Position numbers and translations under genes: made by a program
Notes under the pieces: generated by a model
The model's database searches: none
What the model saw: only the letters and a program-made list of their open reading frames with translations
Told to the model about the DNA's origin: nothing
Shown: positions 23,691 to 38,129 of the stretch, piece by piece
Numbering within the stretch: position 1 is the stretch's first letter
Layout: each line of letters begins with the position of its first letter
Assembly (NCBI GenBank): GCA_017590115.1
Contig: JAGGNK010006560.1
Coordinates: forward strand, 1-64,000
From: Montifringilla adamsi
Taxonomy: Eukaryota > Chordata > Aves > Passeriformes > Passeridae
DNA: 64,000 bases
Direction of reading: 5' to 3'

Positions 23691-24638
23691 TGGAACTTTC
23701 TAGTGGGGGCTTGAAGTGGCTTGAAACTGTTGTAAGTTTCTTACTAGAATTCTCACTATACCTTATTTCTCTTCCTAACTAAAGTATTAATAAGAAATTC
23801 AGCAGGCTCAAGCTGGATTCTGGTATATGACCTGATGGAAAGGCCATTATGATCTAAGACCTGTTAAAATCTGGCTGAAATGCAGCCCAATTTGCCTATA
23901 GTCATACAATGAGAAGAACTAATTTTGCAGATATGCATGTCCAGCCATAATTTGGAATTCTGTCAATGACTAACTCAGTGAGACTTTATCCTCTCAACTG
24001 CAGGTTAATGGGCTTTTACATCCCATAACCTTGCGGGAAATTGGAAAAAAAAATTCTGACATAGAAATTGAGCATGATTTTACCTTAGCTCACTGGCACT
24101 CTGTTAGCTGTCAGACTGGATTGGTACAAGGCTCATTGCATTTTAGCACTGTATGTTGGCCAATGTGTGGATTGTGGATGTACCTCTGTCACTTAGCACC
24201 AGGACTGCAAAAGCAACCAGAGGTTTAATAAGATGAATACATCTCGAGATGTACAACAGAAGACAAAAATGAATGTATGGGAGCAGACAGAAACACAAAG
24301 AACTTAAGAGGGTACAGAGATGTAGCTGTTTGGGCAGGTCTTTCTGAATTGCCCTAGTGACAATTCTGACTTCCAGGAGAGACCAGTGACCAGAAAGCAC
24401 AAACAAAATAAAAAGTCTTCTTAATTCTGATCTAAGTTACTCTGTGCAACAGGGAAAAGTTTCACCTATGAAGTGGTGCCACTACATTGCTGCAGGACCT
24501 TCCTGAGATAGCACTGAAGTCAAAAGGAAATTCTGGAAATAGAGTTAACCTCACAAACAGCACCAGCCTGACTTGGAACTAATCTCATTTTATGCTTTAT
24601 TTCCAACAGTACAGCTCTGAAAACACTGAGCTTCAGGG

Positions 24639-24650
24639 AAAAAAAAAAAA
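24639..24650. repeat. Poly-A run (A12)
   Basis: Twelve consecutive A. No retroposon body is recognised beside it. Confidence 0.85.
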
Positions 24651-27600
24651 CATACACCAACTCTGCTGGCTAATCCTTGAATACTATATCAAACAGAGGG
24701 AAGTTTATTACTGCAAAGTAGAAGTTTATCATTATAACAATGACACAAACTCCTCAAGGGGGTAAACACCATCTCTAAGGTGACATTCAGTACAATTGAG
24801 TTACAGGCATTTTGGGGCACTACAGGAAGTTCTAACTCAGATTATCTCATGGAAAAGTAAACAGCTTTGCCAAAAGTATGGATAAATCTCTTGTAAAAAT
24901 TTCGATTTAGTTCATCCAATATTTCTTGGTTTGCAATGTATCACAGTAAGAATAAAAATACCTTTCTCAGTCCCAATACATGAAGCAAAGTTTGCTTGCT
25001 TTGCAAGACATTATTGTGTTTGACACCACCTCGTTATTTATTTATGCAAGAAATACACTTCATCCTTTACTTACTTATTTTATTATAGATGGAATATTCT
25101 GTTGAACATATCAGAAACATTTACTACTTTAGAAAAACTATATATAAAGTGGTTAACTTAATCATTTGAAGGTTTCCTTGAGAGCTTCCCACAGAGAGTC
25201 AGCTGTTCTTACACTAAAGAGAAATCTTTTCTAAAGTCACATAGAAGTGAAATACAGACCTAGTGTAGACACACATAGTGTAGACACTGTTTCCCTTTGC
25301 ACCTCTATTTTGCCAGAATACCTGTGTACACTTGTCCTTAAACTTAGAAGCATGCAGAGCAACAAGCTGTTTCAAGTTAGCTGTTCACCTGAGCACTTCA
25401 CTGAATTGTCCTACAAACCAGAATTTATTTCTGCTCCTGTGCTTCTTTCCCACTGCTGTACCTTTTTGGTAACTGGTAGTGATATGATAAAAGTCAAACA
25501 GTCTTTATTTGCAGTTAATTTAGCACAAAAATTTTATTCGGAGCACAAGACACCACTTGGTTTATATGGAATAAACCATTCATGAAAATTTCCCATTATA
25601 TTTGACCTAGGTCAATGGATATTGTAAAGAAGTGATTGTGTCTAACAGCCTCTAGTAGCCTCTAGTGATAGGAAACACGTAGCAAACTTTACATGCTGAA
25701 AGTATCAGTTTTAAAGATGCAGGGATATTAGCCTCTTGGGTTGGAAAGGATGATAGCATAGGCATTTAGCCTGACACAACCATAAAATAATGACTTGCTG
25801 CTTTGTGACAAGAGCTGGCCAGCTCTTTCACTATTTATTTTTATAGCTGCTTTCTGGATTCAAACAAAACAGCAGAGCAATCTCAGCCTGAACTCCCCTC
25901 TATTGGCATCTAACAGACAGAGCCAGGCAGTGTGAGGTTTCTTTGTTGTTTTCTTTTTGCTTTTGCTTTTGCTTTTTTTCCCCTACATTTAGCAACCACA
26001 CCACCATTCAGATATCTAAGCTCTAAGATAAAACAAGGAATGCTGTGCTGGATTCCCTCATGGCACACTATTTCAGTTTGCTAACAGTCACATTTGGAGA
26101 GATGCAGTCTGATTAGAACTGAATCAAATACTTCAAGAAAAGCTAAAGCAACAGCTTTCTGATTTTTTAGATGCCAAAGGCTACACTGGCTTTCTGAGAA
26201 AAGCAGAGATTTGATAGTTTGGAGAGGTCTATTTTGCTAATTCTTGCACAGAAATCTGAGAAGATTTGCAAAGGTTTGTGGTTCTTAGTCTTTGGTGCAG
26301 TATTATTGCTTTAGCACTCTCCACTTCTTTTGGGACCGTCATTTTTATATGACTGTAACCCAAAGTGAAAATACAAGAGCAGAAATTAAAACTCCATAAT
26401 AAATCCAGAAAAAGATTACTTTCAAATCAAATTGTTGCATTGCATATTTGATTTTATGAAGACCTATTTTTTGTGCATAAGAATGCCCTTACATACCTTA
26501 TTTCTGTGCAGTCTGGCTTCAGCAAATTCTGCTTGGAGAAGCATTATTTTAAAAATTGATAATTTTAAAAAGAGATAAACTCTATCTCCAGAAAACTGTG
26601 GATACTATCCCAGTGTTACTTGTCCTGGGTTCTGAGTATCACTAGATACATTTAAAAGAGCAAAGAATATTCCACAAAAATATTCCAAATGTACTTAAAA
26701 CTTCATTCATTTCTATGAAGTACTAGAAAGTATAATCAGAAGCCAACTCCCCTTGTTTTAAGAGATAACATAATTTGCAACTTCTATATGTAGATACCTT
26801 TTTCACCATGTTGTGTATTTTGTTTCTCACCACTTTTAATACAGTGGCTTGATGTATAACATCTTGACACATAATATAAATGAAGACTCAAAACAAAAAT
26901 GAGGTTGGGACTGACAAGTATTTGTATCAGAGTTGCCAGCATCACAACCTGGAAATTTGAAGTCATCCTACGGATTAAACACAGTGAGAAAATGTGTCTG
27001 AAAAAGGAGAACATAGCTCCTACCTGAAAGTAGTTTAAGACAAAAATTTGCCATATAATCAATTTTCCTCCTGTAAGGTTTATTTTTAATAATTCCAAAG
27101 TTAGTACTACTTCTCAATATATTCTTTTTTTAATATGTTTTTTGAAATAATGAAAAAACATGCATAGATCCTTTTTTTTTTCCCTCATTAAAGACGAGAA
27201 GAAAAAAGAAAAAGGAGAGGTGAAAAGGGAGAGCTGAGGGCATGTGAAAACTGTCCTGTTTTCAATGTACAGTCTGTGCAAGGTCTCACTCTGTTCAGTT
27301 TTATTTTTAAGACTGACACCTTGGTCCAGTCCCACTCTCACTCATTTCAGTTAGAAAAAGAACTATACATACTCATTTCTTTTTTCTCTCTCCAAATGAA
27401 ACATCTTGGGAGTGTGTTCTACCACCCAAACACATCCCACAGGGCTGCCTTCCAGGCAGCAGGTGCACCAGCCAAGCCAAGGTGCCTGCCCACAGTCTGA
27501 GCTAAGGGACATGCTCAGGCACTGCCAGCACACGTCAAGCTCACGCCCACCTGGCTCACAGGCAAACCTGAGCTGGATGGCAGCATCCATGGGAATTCTG

Positions 27601-30600
27601 GAAAAGGCGTGCACTCAGAAACCACGTCCAGCATTTACAACCCAGTTCTCTAGCTAATAGGCAAGAGTAATGTGTCTCCAAATTATGCTTGGATTCATTA
27701 ATTATAGGACCAAGATTAACTTGTGGTCTCAAAACAACTACTGCCCAGCAATGCCTGCATTCTCTGCACAAAGGGAATAATCCTATTAGCATGTTTATCC
27801 AAACGCAGGCATTTCAATTTCTGTAAGAATGCTTTTAATCCATTCATTAACTCATTGAAATCACAGTTTAAATGAGTGAAACTCTTCACTATTCCTGAAA
27901 ACCCTAATTTAAAGAAACAAATGCTGAGCATTTTCTTCTTTAAGGAAAGCAAATTGTAAAATACCTGTTTTATGAGAAATTTCACTCATATTTTGATGTG
28001 CTTTGGTTTTTTATGTGATTTGTGAGAATTAAGATATTACCTTTTGTATCTATAATAGCTCATAAAAGAAAAGCATTTTTAAACAGTGAGGCTCTTTAAA
28101 ATATTATAAATTAATTAAGCTAGATATGACCTACCTAGGGTTTTCAACCAAGAAAAGGGGTCTACACAGCTACAGAATAACAGTGACACTACTCCGTGTG
28201 ATGACTCTCCTTGGTGTATTCACAAAGCAGTAAATCATTGCTGGGGCTACATCTACAAATACTGAATATGTACTCAATGTTACACAGATTAAATTCCAAA
28301 CCCCTCAGAAATTAAATATCACTGTGTAAAGCTCCTACATTGCCATTTTTAGAAAGGACCACCCAGAGATTTGTGCAAGTCCAGGTCAGCAGCTGCTTAT
28401 ACACCCAGGTTGCTGTTACATGATAGTGAAGTAAGGAAATGTGATGTGAGCTGGTAGTGGAGATTTTATAGAGATTGACAATTTGTATCAAAACTCCAGC
28501 CATTAGAGAAGTCTTATTTTAGTGAAGTACTGGTAGAGAAGCCACAAAATCCAAGTGCCCCAGATGGGATATTTTAAGAACTGTGTCAGGGTAGAAATAT
28601 GCTGGCAAGATACATCTGATTTTTTTTTCTCATTGATCACGATATCAGAATACCAAATATTATTACTGAGCCACTTGCTTAATACATACAGAATATTAGT
28701 CTCCAGGGCTCCAATTATGGGCCAGGTACATTCACTTAAAAACAAACTGAGAAATGAAATTAGTATTTTTAATGCTATTTAGGAAACAAAAAGCTAAACA
28801 GAAAAAGAAAGTAAACAAAAAGCTGAACAGCCTTAAACCTGTAAAAGAAATGCACCTCTGTGCATGCTGCCTGCTGGGAACAGTCCTTGGCCCATCTTTT
28901 CCCTGAGCCACATAGATACAGTCCTCTGGAGAGCACAGCTGGCCAGTGCCCAAAGCGCAACAGGGAGCATTTATCACCTTACCTGCCTGGTGCTCATACT
29001 GTATCCTTACATTACTCAATTAATTTGTGCAGACATAGTATCTGTTTCTTTCTGAGGAGTTTAAAAGCAATTATATTGCTTTTCCACTTCTTGTATGTTT
29101 TATTCCTTTGTCTATGCTGGGCCAGATTTACTGTGAAGCATTTGTGTGTGCATGTGGTTGATCCCCATTACAGGTGATATTTTAACAGTCCTAACTGTTA
29201 AACAACACAAATAGTATTTCTCAGCTGTCAACATACATTTATTTATTAGATTTGTAATCTCACTGCACAGCAAATGTCTGTGTCAAACAAGTGGCAAATC
29301 TCCAAAACTTTGGAATTAAGATTTTGTTTGGAAAAGTCTCCAGAAATATGAATGTTCTTCTACAGTGTACACAGATTATTTGAGATCTTAGAAACTCCAA
29401 AAATAGGCTGGAAATTTTATAATATTTTAACTTCTTATAGCATTTCCAAGCTTAGAAATTGATTCCAGCAAAGGCTGGAAGTGGACTTAAAATAAAAAAA
29501 CCCATACAATTTATGTCTTCAAAAAAAGGCTAACAGAACAGTCTAGTTTGATGCTTGATTTCTTAAAGGTGGGCTGTCTTTCAGAAATGAGAAGAAGGTT
29601 TAGGGTTCTTTCATTTTCAGATTTGTTTAAGGTGTTTTATCTCTGCTGCAGTCATCAGGAACTAGAACAGAAGTACAAGGGAAAAAATGTTTAAATGCTG
29701 CCATTTTGCTGTGATCTTTTAAGATCTAGGATCTAAAAATTGTTTCCTTCACAATGCTAAAGAATTGCCTAGTAGCCTACTCTTGCTGTGAATGAAACTT
29801 GAATTAGAAAGGAAACCAGCACACACAGAACAAACTATCCCTTTGTACTTTTTAGTATTTAAGTGTTCAAAACGAAATAGATGAGAAAAATGTTGAGAAC
29901 GAGTGAGAAAGAGAAAAAAGAGTCAATATAAATTTGCCTTTCAAAGGAAAAAAGAAACCAAGAAAGCAGACATCATTCTGGTAGTCATTCAAAATTCCTT
30001 ATGGAAGTAAAAAGAAATCACAATTCTGAAAATCTAAAGAAGAAATGACTCAAAATTACTCCAAAAGGCTGTCAACATAAACTGTCAAGGTCTTCAGATT
30101 TCTACTGAATAGACTGAACCAAACAAAGAGTTAGTCATCATTAAATTAATTTAAATGGTACCTGGAAATATTTCGTTTTTAGAGAAGATTTTTGTGAGAT
30201 GAATAAGGAATTTTTTTGGAAGACAGAAGGAGATAGACATATGATTGTCTTTTTTGATCTATGGTGGATGATTATTATGGCACAGATTTAAAGTTGTGAA
30301 GTCTATACCAGGAATCACCTCTTTTCTCCCTTCAGAACATTCACATGAAAACATGCGTATTTTTTCCCTCTTACCTGCAAGCTCAAAACTTGTTTCAAAA
30401 CGAATGCTTTAATGGGAAATTAGGGTGGGTGTCTGTTTTTTCAGGGGTACAGACAAACAATTCCAAAAGAATCTGTTTTCACTCCTACATAGAATGAAAG
30501 TAAATTCTGAAACCTTGAAAGTTGCTCTCTAATGAAACATCACTTTTTGGTTAGCCCTACTAAAACAACCCTCTGCTTTTTGATCAAGCATTACCTGCAA

Positions 30601-32302
30601 CAACAAATTTTACCACTCAAAAGCAATTGGCTCAAAAGGTCTTAATCAGAGCACTTCCTTGGCTCTATCAGAATGTTTGATATGACTATCAGAACTAGCC
30701 CTAGCAATGCTAAAACTGAAACAGCAGCCAGGCCAATGAGTCATCTTCTTCTTCTTTAAAACTTGTTTTTATAGCTTGAAATATTTCTGATGATCACAGC
30801 CGTAAGTAGGAATAAAGACACTAGTCACTTCAAAATTTAAAACTGCTTTACTGAATAAGAAATACCATAAAAAAGTAAAATTAAAAGAGCATTCATCTCT
30901 TGCTGATACTAAGTGCATTATTGGCCATATCTGCCAATCAAAAGAAAAAACATTTGGTTGAAGAGAACATGATGAGTACCTGCTATCAGCAATATTTAAG
31001 GTGCCTAAGGTGTCTAATTCCAATTCTACAATTCTACTGTATGCATTAATAAATAACCAGAAAATGAGTACTTCTCCAAATTGCAGCTATTCACTGCAGA
31101 AAAAATTTGACAGCATCAATGTGGAAACCTTCAGTAAAGGAATTCTCATCTTAATGAAGAAATTTTCTTGCAGATTGCTTTTTCAATATGGTATAAAAAA
31201 CAATAAAGAAAAACACTCAAAACTAATTTAAATAAAGCTCTAATGTATAAAACAAACAAATACCAAGTGCACAGTACTTGTCTCTGTCATTCATGAATGT
31301 AACAAAAGCTTTGGCTCAGGTAGCTCCATTATGTTAACCTTGCTCACCACAGTAAACAGATCCATCACGTAGTACAATGGTTTAGTATGAAAGGGCTGAA
31401 GAATGAGGATACTGTTTCATCCAGGCAGAAGATGAGACAGAATGTCTCTGAAGCAGTCTTGATGCTTCAGAGGATTGCAGGAGCTAATGGAGAGAGACGA
31501 TGTAGAAAATTGCCTCCTACAGGTTGAATTGGTGTGGTCCCTGGGGTTTTCTTTCTCCCTCCCCCTACCTCCACTCCCTGCCACTCTCTTTAGGACCAAG
31601 GGAAAAGTAAATCTTTATGACCACTGCTAATCTTACATTTTAGAAAGATCACTGTGTTGGGAATCACCCTACACTTCAGTAAGGAACTGCATTGTCTATT
31701 ACCATGCTGCTCTAAAATTTAAAAGATTTAACTGCAAATATTTTGTTGGTCTGCATGTCACTGAAGTTGTCTAAACAGAAATCAGAAGTAAAGGAGTGGA
31801 TGATATAGGCAGGAATGGCCTGTGAGGGCTCTATGGATATGCATTTTTTTGGTTTTTGCTTTTTCTCGCTCAACTCACCCTACCATCACCACCCTTGCCA
31901 CACTACATGATTGCAGTTAGGAAATACAAGAATTAAATTGACCATCTCAAAGTCAAAATGCCAAATTTTACTAGATAGGAAACCCTGCAAGATAACTATT
32001 TTAAGAGTTTCTCTGAACCTGCCAGTGATATGGTCCTTCTGAACAAGGACCTGGCCATGCAATTACCTTAATAGTGACTTACTGAAAAATAGAGGGATTT
32101 GGGAGTCACAATTTTGATGAAGGCTCAAGATTAATTTATCTTTAGATAGAATACTCTTATAGAAATAACAGATTTCAACCCACTTCCTTTTAGAAAACTG
32201 TTCAAGTCCAGCACTCCTGGTTTTCCATTCACAGACATTTCAAACACTGTTTTAGGGTCTATTATTTTTCATTATCGTCAACAGAAACTTCGATTTTCTC
32301 AC

Positions 32303-32474
32303 CTTTGCAGTTGCCTCGGTAGGCTATTTCCAGCTGAGGGTCTTTGCATTTTGCTCGTTGGAACTCACACCGGGACAGAAAAGTTCTTCCATCAGATGCA
32401 CAGAGTGATTTCTGAGGGGAACCTGCACAGTCCAGGCTGCATTCTCTGTCTTTGTCTTGGTCCACTCTCAAAAA
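32303..32474 (-). CDS. SMOC2: SMOC2 exon, Kazal/follistatin-like domain (internal coding exon, probably exon 2)
   Basis: This exon encodes the N-terminal Kazal-like module of SMOC2, a secreted matricellular, calcium-binding protein of the SPARC/BM-40 family found in basement membrane and extracellular matrix. The minus strand reads FLRVDQDKDRECSLDCAG and continues through SLCASDGRTFLSRCEF to AYRGNCK. The exon has 57 codons plus one base. Six cysteines at exon residues 12, 16, 25, 36, 43 and 56 give the Kazal spacing. The acceptor is a pyrimidine-rich tract ending in tag just above 32474, and the donor is AAAG|gtgag below 32303. It starts in phase 0 and ends in phase 1, matching the next exon, which begins by completing an Asp codon. 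The sequence is nearly identical to mammalian SMOC2 as I recall it (for example QKS where human has QKP), which separates it from SMOC1. Family function is established knowledge; exon number is inferred. Confidence 0.96.
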
Positions 32475-33529
32475 CTAGGGGAAAAAAATTAATGCTGTAG
32501 GAATGCTATTCCTGTGTGAAAACTGCTCTGTGATCCCCTTCCCCAGCAAAGACATACAAATACCACCCAAAACTGAAAAGAAAGTTCTGCCTTTTTTGGG
32601 TATTCAGATCCTAGCTGATTCATTATATCTAGGGTTTTTCCACTGCTGCTGTGAAATAGCAGTGACTGCAACATCTCCAAAACATACACTAAATCCAGTA
32701 TGACAATTAGAAAGTCTTTGAATCTCCTTCAACCATTATGAATATCAAAACAGTAACTTGGAGTTTTTGGAGTGAAAAAGGTAATGGCAGAAATATTCTT
32801 CACAACAAAAAGGAGACAGCAATGGATGCTTGTCTATTTTATTAGATATGTGTTAATTATTCCGCAATGACAAGCTGAAAAGTCTGTTCTAAGACCCAAG
32901 TAGGATTTTTAACATAAATATTCTCATTGTGGATTTCAATGCACTTCTTTCTAGTTTTGACACAAAGTACACTGAGCCCAACCTAATTGTTCATCCCTCC
33001 AATGCCAAGGCCAATGAGTTTGGCATCATCCTTGGCACTGTGAAAAGAAGGAGCTTCTCACCCTGAAACATGCTGCCAAAAAAACCCTAATCAGATCTGA
33101 TGCTGCTACATGCCAGCCAAAAACAAGGTATTACTTTATCTTCTGAACTCTTGAAAAGCTGAGACTAGGGAGATGGTGAACTCAGGAAGTGCTCAGATGA
33201 ATTTCTCTATTTTTCTGCTTCCTCTGAACAAGCACAAAATTAAGCAAGGCATACAGGAGCTAATCATTGTCCTAAGCATCATGAGGTGCCCAAGAAAAGA
33301 TCTGTATCCAGCTAAAGCCCTGTTTTCATTGGTGCTACTTCACCATTAAAAACCTCAGGTAGAGAAAATTTTGAACTTCAGATAAGAAACTGAAATTAGG
33401 AGGAGGAAAATTTCAGGGGGAAAAAAAAAGAGCACAAAGAGTAGTATCTGGGATTAAAAATTTTAAAAAGCATTTGCTATGTATAGTTCCCCTGCCCCTT
33501 GCATTTTATTACACATAAGAAATATATGT

Positions 33530-34285
33530 AAAAAATGGACCCCATGGGGCACCTGGCAAAAAAAAAAAAAATGGATAAATCTCCATAATCCTCATACTAA
33601 AAACTGTGGTCTATTTCCATTTCCTATCATTTAACGTGAGGAAATACAGATGTCTTTCTGGAGAGTCTGCATGAAAATGGAGAGATTATCTCAAAGGTAT
33701 CACTTTAAAATAATAGTCATATGGCTGGACTTTTACCATAATTTTTATATTTTAGTGGGCCACTAAGTTAAAAAGAAAGCTTCCTTTTCCCAATGTTTTT
33801 GAGCAATTTTTCACTTTTAGGAATAATTAACTTCAGAAGAAAATTATTCACAAATTACACACAAACCCCAAATCTTTCTCCAAGGAATCTAGCCACAGAG
33901 TTCCAGAAGTGGAGAACAGATGTTCCTCGCTCTCCATGTCAGTGTTATTTTGCAGCTCCTTCTTGCCAACAGAAATTAATATTTAGGTGAGCTGAGTGGG
34001 AAGGGAGAAAAACTGAAGTCATCTCCCTTTACCTGCACAATGAGTAACAGTGAAGACAGGCATCCATGGCTCTAAACAACCTCCAAACCATGCTGGTCTC
34101 CAGGGCTTTCCTGGGTGCCCTGATAAGCTGCACTGTGGGAGCCCTGTGAGGTCGTCCAAGCTTTCCTTCTTGCCTGGTAGGCATCTGCAGGACTCTGAGA
34201 TTAGGCTTACCTAGGACTATGAAAAGGATTTCTCAATAAAAAATGGACCCCATGGGGCACCTGGCAAAAAAAAAAAAAAATGGAT
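33530..34285. repeat. Exact 47/48-bp direct repeat pair, ~708 bp apart
   Basis: Copy 1 is at 33530-33576 and copy 2 at 34238-34285. Both read AAAAAATGGACCCCATGG, then GGCACCTGGC, then a poly-A run (14 and 15 A), then TGGAT. The only difference is one A in the homopolymer. Flanking sequences differ on both sides. Confidence 0.95.
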
Positions 34286-36990
34286 CCAGTCCTCTGCTTT
34301 GCCCTGACTTCCCCTGTGGATTTGTGATGGCAATTCAAGTGATCACCCTCTTTCTATTTTGCAAAGTAAGGAATACAGCCTTTTTGAGTGTAGAAGACCA
34401 CACGTCTGTAATGGCTAGGCATTTTTCCACCCTTGACTTATCCTCAGCAACATCCCCGTTGAGCAGAGAATTAGTTTTCAAAAGCACAGGAAGGTTTTGT
34501 GACCCACAGAAAATCATGCAGCAGATCGGGGACTGAACCCAGGCACCAGAAGAAAATCACACAGAGCAGTAGTCTAGCCCCTGTACCATTTCTTCCCCAG
34601 AGTTTCCTCATTTGTTCTGTTTTGAACTGTTGCAAGAGTTAAGATGGGTATGCCTGACTGTAACACTGTGGACAGAAAATCCACTTAAATTGTCTGAGGA
34701 ACAAAATCCACTCCTTGAGACCATGATAGTTCACAGATAAAGCTGTATTTTAAAGTGCATTTATCCAGAGAGTTTTATTTGAGTATTTTATTATTTCAAA
34801 GACTTAGACGAGATTAGGGCAAATTAAGGGTTCAAGGATATTCAAGTAAGGATATTCAACCTGGAAAAGCAGAGGATGAAGGATGAAGACAAAACCACTT
34901 GAATAGCTTATTGGTTAGCCAAACCTCACTGGAGAATTTGGGTGGTACATTTAAACAATTTCTACCAACCTAGTGTAACTGAGGGATTTAAGAGCAGGAA
35001 GGAAAAAAAGGCAAGCAATTTTAAGGAAAGACAGCATGAAAGAGAGACTAGCAAATGTACTTGGAAAAAAAAACACACAGAAAGTATGTGATTGGCATTT
35101 GTAAAATACTTAGTTGTCATCTTTACTACAGCAGTTTAAGATGGTACAAGTCAAAATCAGTATTGCTTGCTCACATAGCCAAAGGAATTGATGAACACAT
35201 CAAAAACTAATGCTGAAACAAGAAAGGGCTATGGAATTTCTCATAAGAAAAGAAAAACAAGCACAGTCAGTGACAGAAAAGCTGGGATCACACTGGTGCA
35301 CATCTTAGAGCTTTTCTTTCCTGTGAAAATAGTCCTTTTGATTAAAATAGGACAGTTTAGAGAGAGGGAAAAATGGTTCAAAACAGATGAGAAAGTGACT
35401 CACTCTCAGTATTGGTTCATCTATTTCTGTCTTTGAATTCATTTAACAAATGTGTTGTTGTACAAACATGTGATTCACTGAAAGACAAGCTTAAAGAAGC
35501 ATTTCTGTTAAATGCTGGTAACAACTGAAATTAGGCCAACAACAGTTGACCAACCTGAGATGGAATTATTTTGAACAACCAACATAAAGTGGACAATTAT
35601 GGTTAAACCCTATTAAAAAGCAAAACACTTTTAGCTGAGAGGTGTTCTTGCCCTAATGACACAGAAACCAGCCTAGTCACGTTTCAAAAAAATTGGTTTC
35701 AACTAAAAATTATTCCATAGATTCCAGACTCAGCTGGAGTCACTGTAACTTATCTTCTCCTTTACATTTCAGTATCATTCATTTCAGCCTTTCCAAAGCA
35801 CTATATTTGACAAGACCCAGCTTCCAAAGGACTTGCTATTCTTTACTAGACACTGCTTTAAATTCTCAAGCAGTATTTCTAAGAAGAAAGAATGATAATG
35901 GGGCTCTAGCAGAAAAATGTTTGATTTTAGGTTTACCTCATTAATAAAAGCTAATCACTAAAGTCACTAGATATACCCACTTGACAGGTATAAGCATTTC
36001 TGAAATATTATTTACTGTCATATATTTCTGGCATTATGGAATTCCAGTGTTTTCCTTCACTGTCTCATACTTCAAAGAATCTTAATACTGGATGAAATGT
36101 ATCACTGATGGTCCCAGTGATCTTTCATCTCTCTGTTACTGAAGTTCAGAGTATAAAGCAGTAGACACATGAAACCTTGCTTAAACTGGAGAAAAACATT
36201 TCTCCTGTTTTTTGCTGTTTTCCGCACTGATTTATCTTTCACCTTTGTTTTAGTCACTGGTGCCACATCTGGGCTATGGACAGTCAGGATGGTTATTTCT
36301 CCAACTAAAAGCAATGTGTTGCAGCCAACGAGAAAGTTTTTCCAGTACCTTAAGAGTAGGAAATTGATGGTTTCCTTACTGTGCTATTAAGCTATTTTTC
36401 AAAATAGTACGTGTATAACCTTGCTCACTTTTATGGTGGAACACATATCTTTACCTTACACTGTTCACCCTTATGCAGGGATTCAGTGTCATTCCTCTGG
36501 TCTACATCCTGCAACTACATTATTGCAAGGGCAGAAGAGGCCTTCAGATAAAACTGAGTCACATGCACACCTTCACATTTCTGGTGCACAGATCTGTGAC
36601 CCCACCCTCTAAAGTTCAGAGAAACTCTCCTTGCTTCTAAGCAGATGACAGAGTGAGAAAAGGTGAGAAAAATGGTGCTTGGATAGAGAGCCAACAACTG
36701 GATACACCTGCAAGCTGAACTGCCAGCCCAAGAAAGCAGAAAAGTCAAAAGCAATGTTGCAGTCTGGCCATGGGGAGCACAGCATCTCTCTGCATTGGAA
36801 GAAAAACTGACAACAGACACACTTAGGCTGAGGCATAAAGATTAGTTATTGAATCTGGCTCAAAGCCTCTTAAACAGTGATGGGAAATGCTCTACTCTAC
36901 ATTTCATAGTACAGTGCAGAGCTGTAGATTTTGTCTTTGGTTTGGTGCCACTGTTTGATTAATCTGAGCAAGGCAGGACTGTTTTCCCCC

Positions 36991-37009
36991 TTTTTTTTTT
37001 TTTTTTTTT
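36991..37009. repeat. Poly-T run (T19)
   Basis: Nineteen consecutive T preceded by CCCCC and followed by GTTTTTT. Confidence 0.92.
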
Positions 37010-37923
37010 GTTTTTTCCTTAAATTTGGGGCAGCTTGTCTCTGATACTTGCAATCCTGTAGAGACATCTTCAACATAAACAGGCTGCACATAAAGCATAA
37101 CTCATAACCATGCTAAACCTATTTTTAATTTGCCCTAATATAAGTTTTCTTAATAAAACTGAAGACCAGGAAACCACTTTTTCTGTCTGTGGATAGAAGC
37201 CTTCATTCTTTTCTGCAACACCAGCTTAGAGTCTGTGAACTATGAAAAAGACAGACAGTCAGTTCCGTGGATTTGGATAGTTTATCAGATGTTTTTAACT
37301 AACCTTTCTATAATTTACAGATTCTTTCAATTTTGACTGGACCTACTCTCCACTGACATTAGGTATTTAAGCACATTCACAAAAGGTTTTTATTTTATTA
37401 TTTTTTGTGGACCGTTATAACTGATACACAGACTTTCCCTTTCACCAAGTGAATGCTACTTTCAGAATCTAAAATACACTTCAAGATTGCTCATAAAACA
37501 GGAGACTAATACTTTGTCTTGGAGGGCTGGAGGCCAAAAGGGCCTGAAAAACAAACAGAAGAGAGAAGATAGATGCTAGACATCACTGATTTGCTTGGAA
37601 AAGCCTACTGCAGCTACAGCTTTGAAAGTCAATTTCTTTATTCTGCATCTGATTACTGTGACATATTGAACATAATGGTCTGACTTCCCTGCTGCTGGTA
37701 TGGGAGGTCTGCAAACAAACTATGGAGCAGTGCACTCTAAAGTGGCTCTGTGCTGAGAGCTTTGTGCTGGTGAAAAATGTGCTGATTTACAGTGATTTAT
37801 GTAGTCATGCTGTTTCTGTCTGATAGCTGCCTGACAGGCAGATGTAGAAATCTACAAGCTAGGAATATTTAATTCCTTCTGGGCTTGTCTACAATGGAAA
37901 AATGAGTTAGACAACAACAACAC

Positions 37924-37939
37924 GTGTGTGTGTGTGTGT
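37924..37939. repeat. (GT)8 microsatellite
   Basis: Eight perfect GT dinucleotides preceded by CAC, giving a CACGTG hexamer (E-box form) at its left edge. Confidence 0.9.
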
Positions 37940-38129
37940 CTGCATATATGTAGACACATGCAAGTTATAATCTGTAAAGCCATATTCCCATATGTATTTC
38001 AGAAAAAGGCAATGATGTTTAAATATCTATGTTACACTCTTAGAGAGCATTCCAATCAGATAGTCTGTCTCAATCTGCTTCACTGAAACACCACTAATCT
38101 TTTCAATGTCTTTTTCTTTACTCTTCTCC

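Larger units (their letters stand above)
19955..32302 (-). other. SMOC2: Large SMOC2 intron between the Kazal exon and TY domain 1
   Basis: A 12,348-bp intron (nominal length, because it contains a 15-N gap), phase 1. It holds T/G-rich low-complexity tracts near 22458-22490 and 23567-23690, an A12 run at 24639-24650, and a GC-richer patch at about 27400-27640. I see no additional SMOC2 exon, nested gene, tRNA or clear transposon. The open frames are short and unrecognised. Confidence 0.9.
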
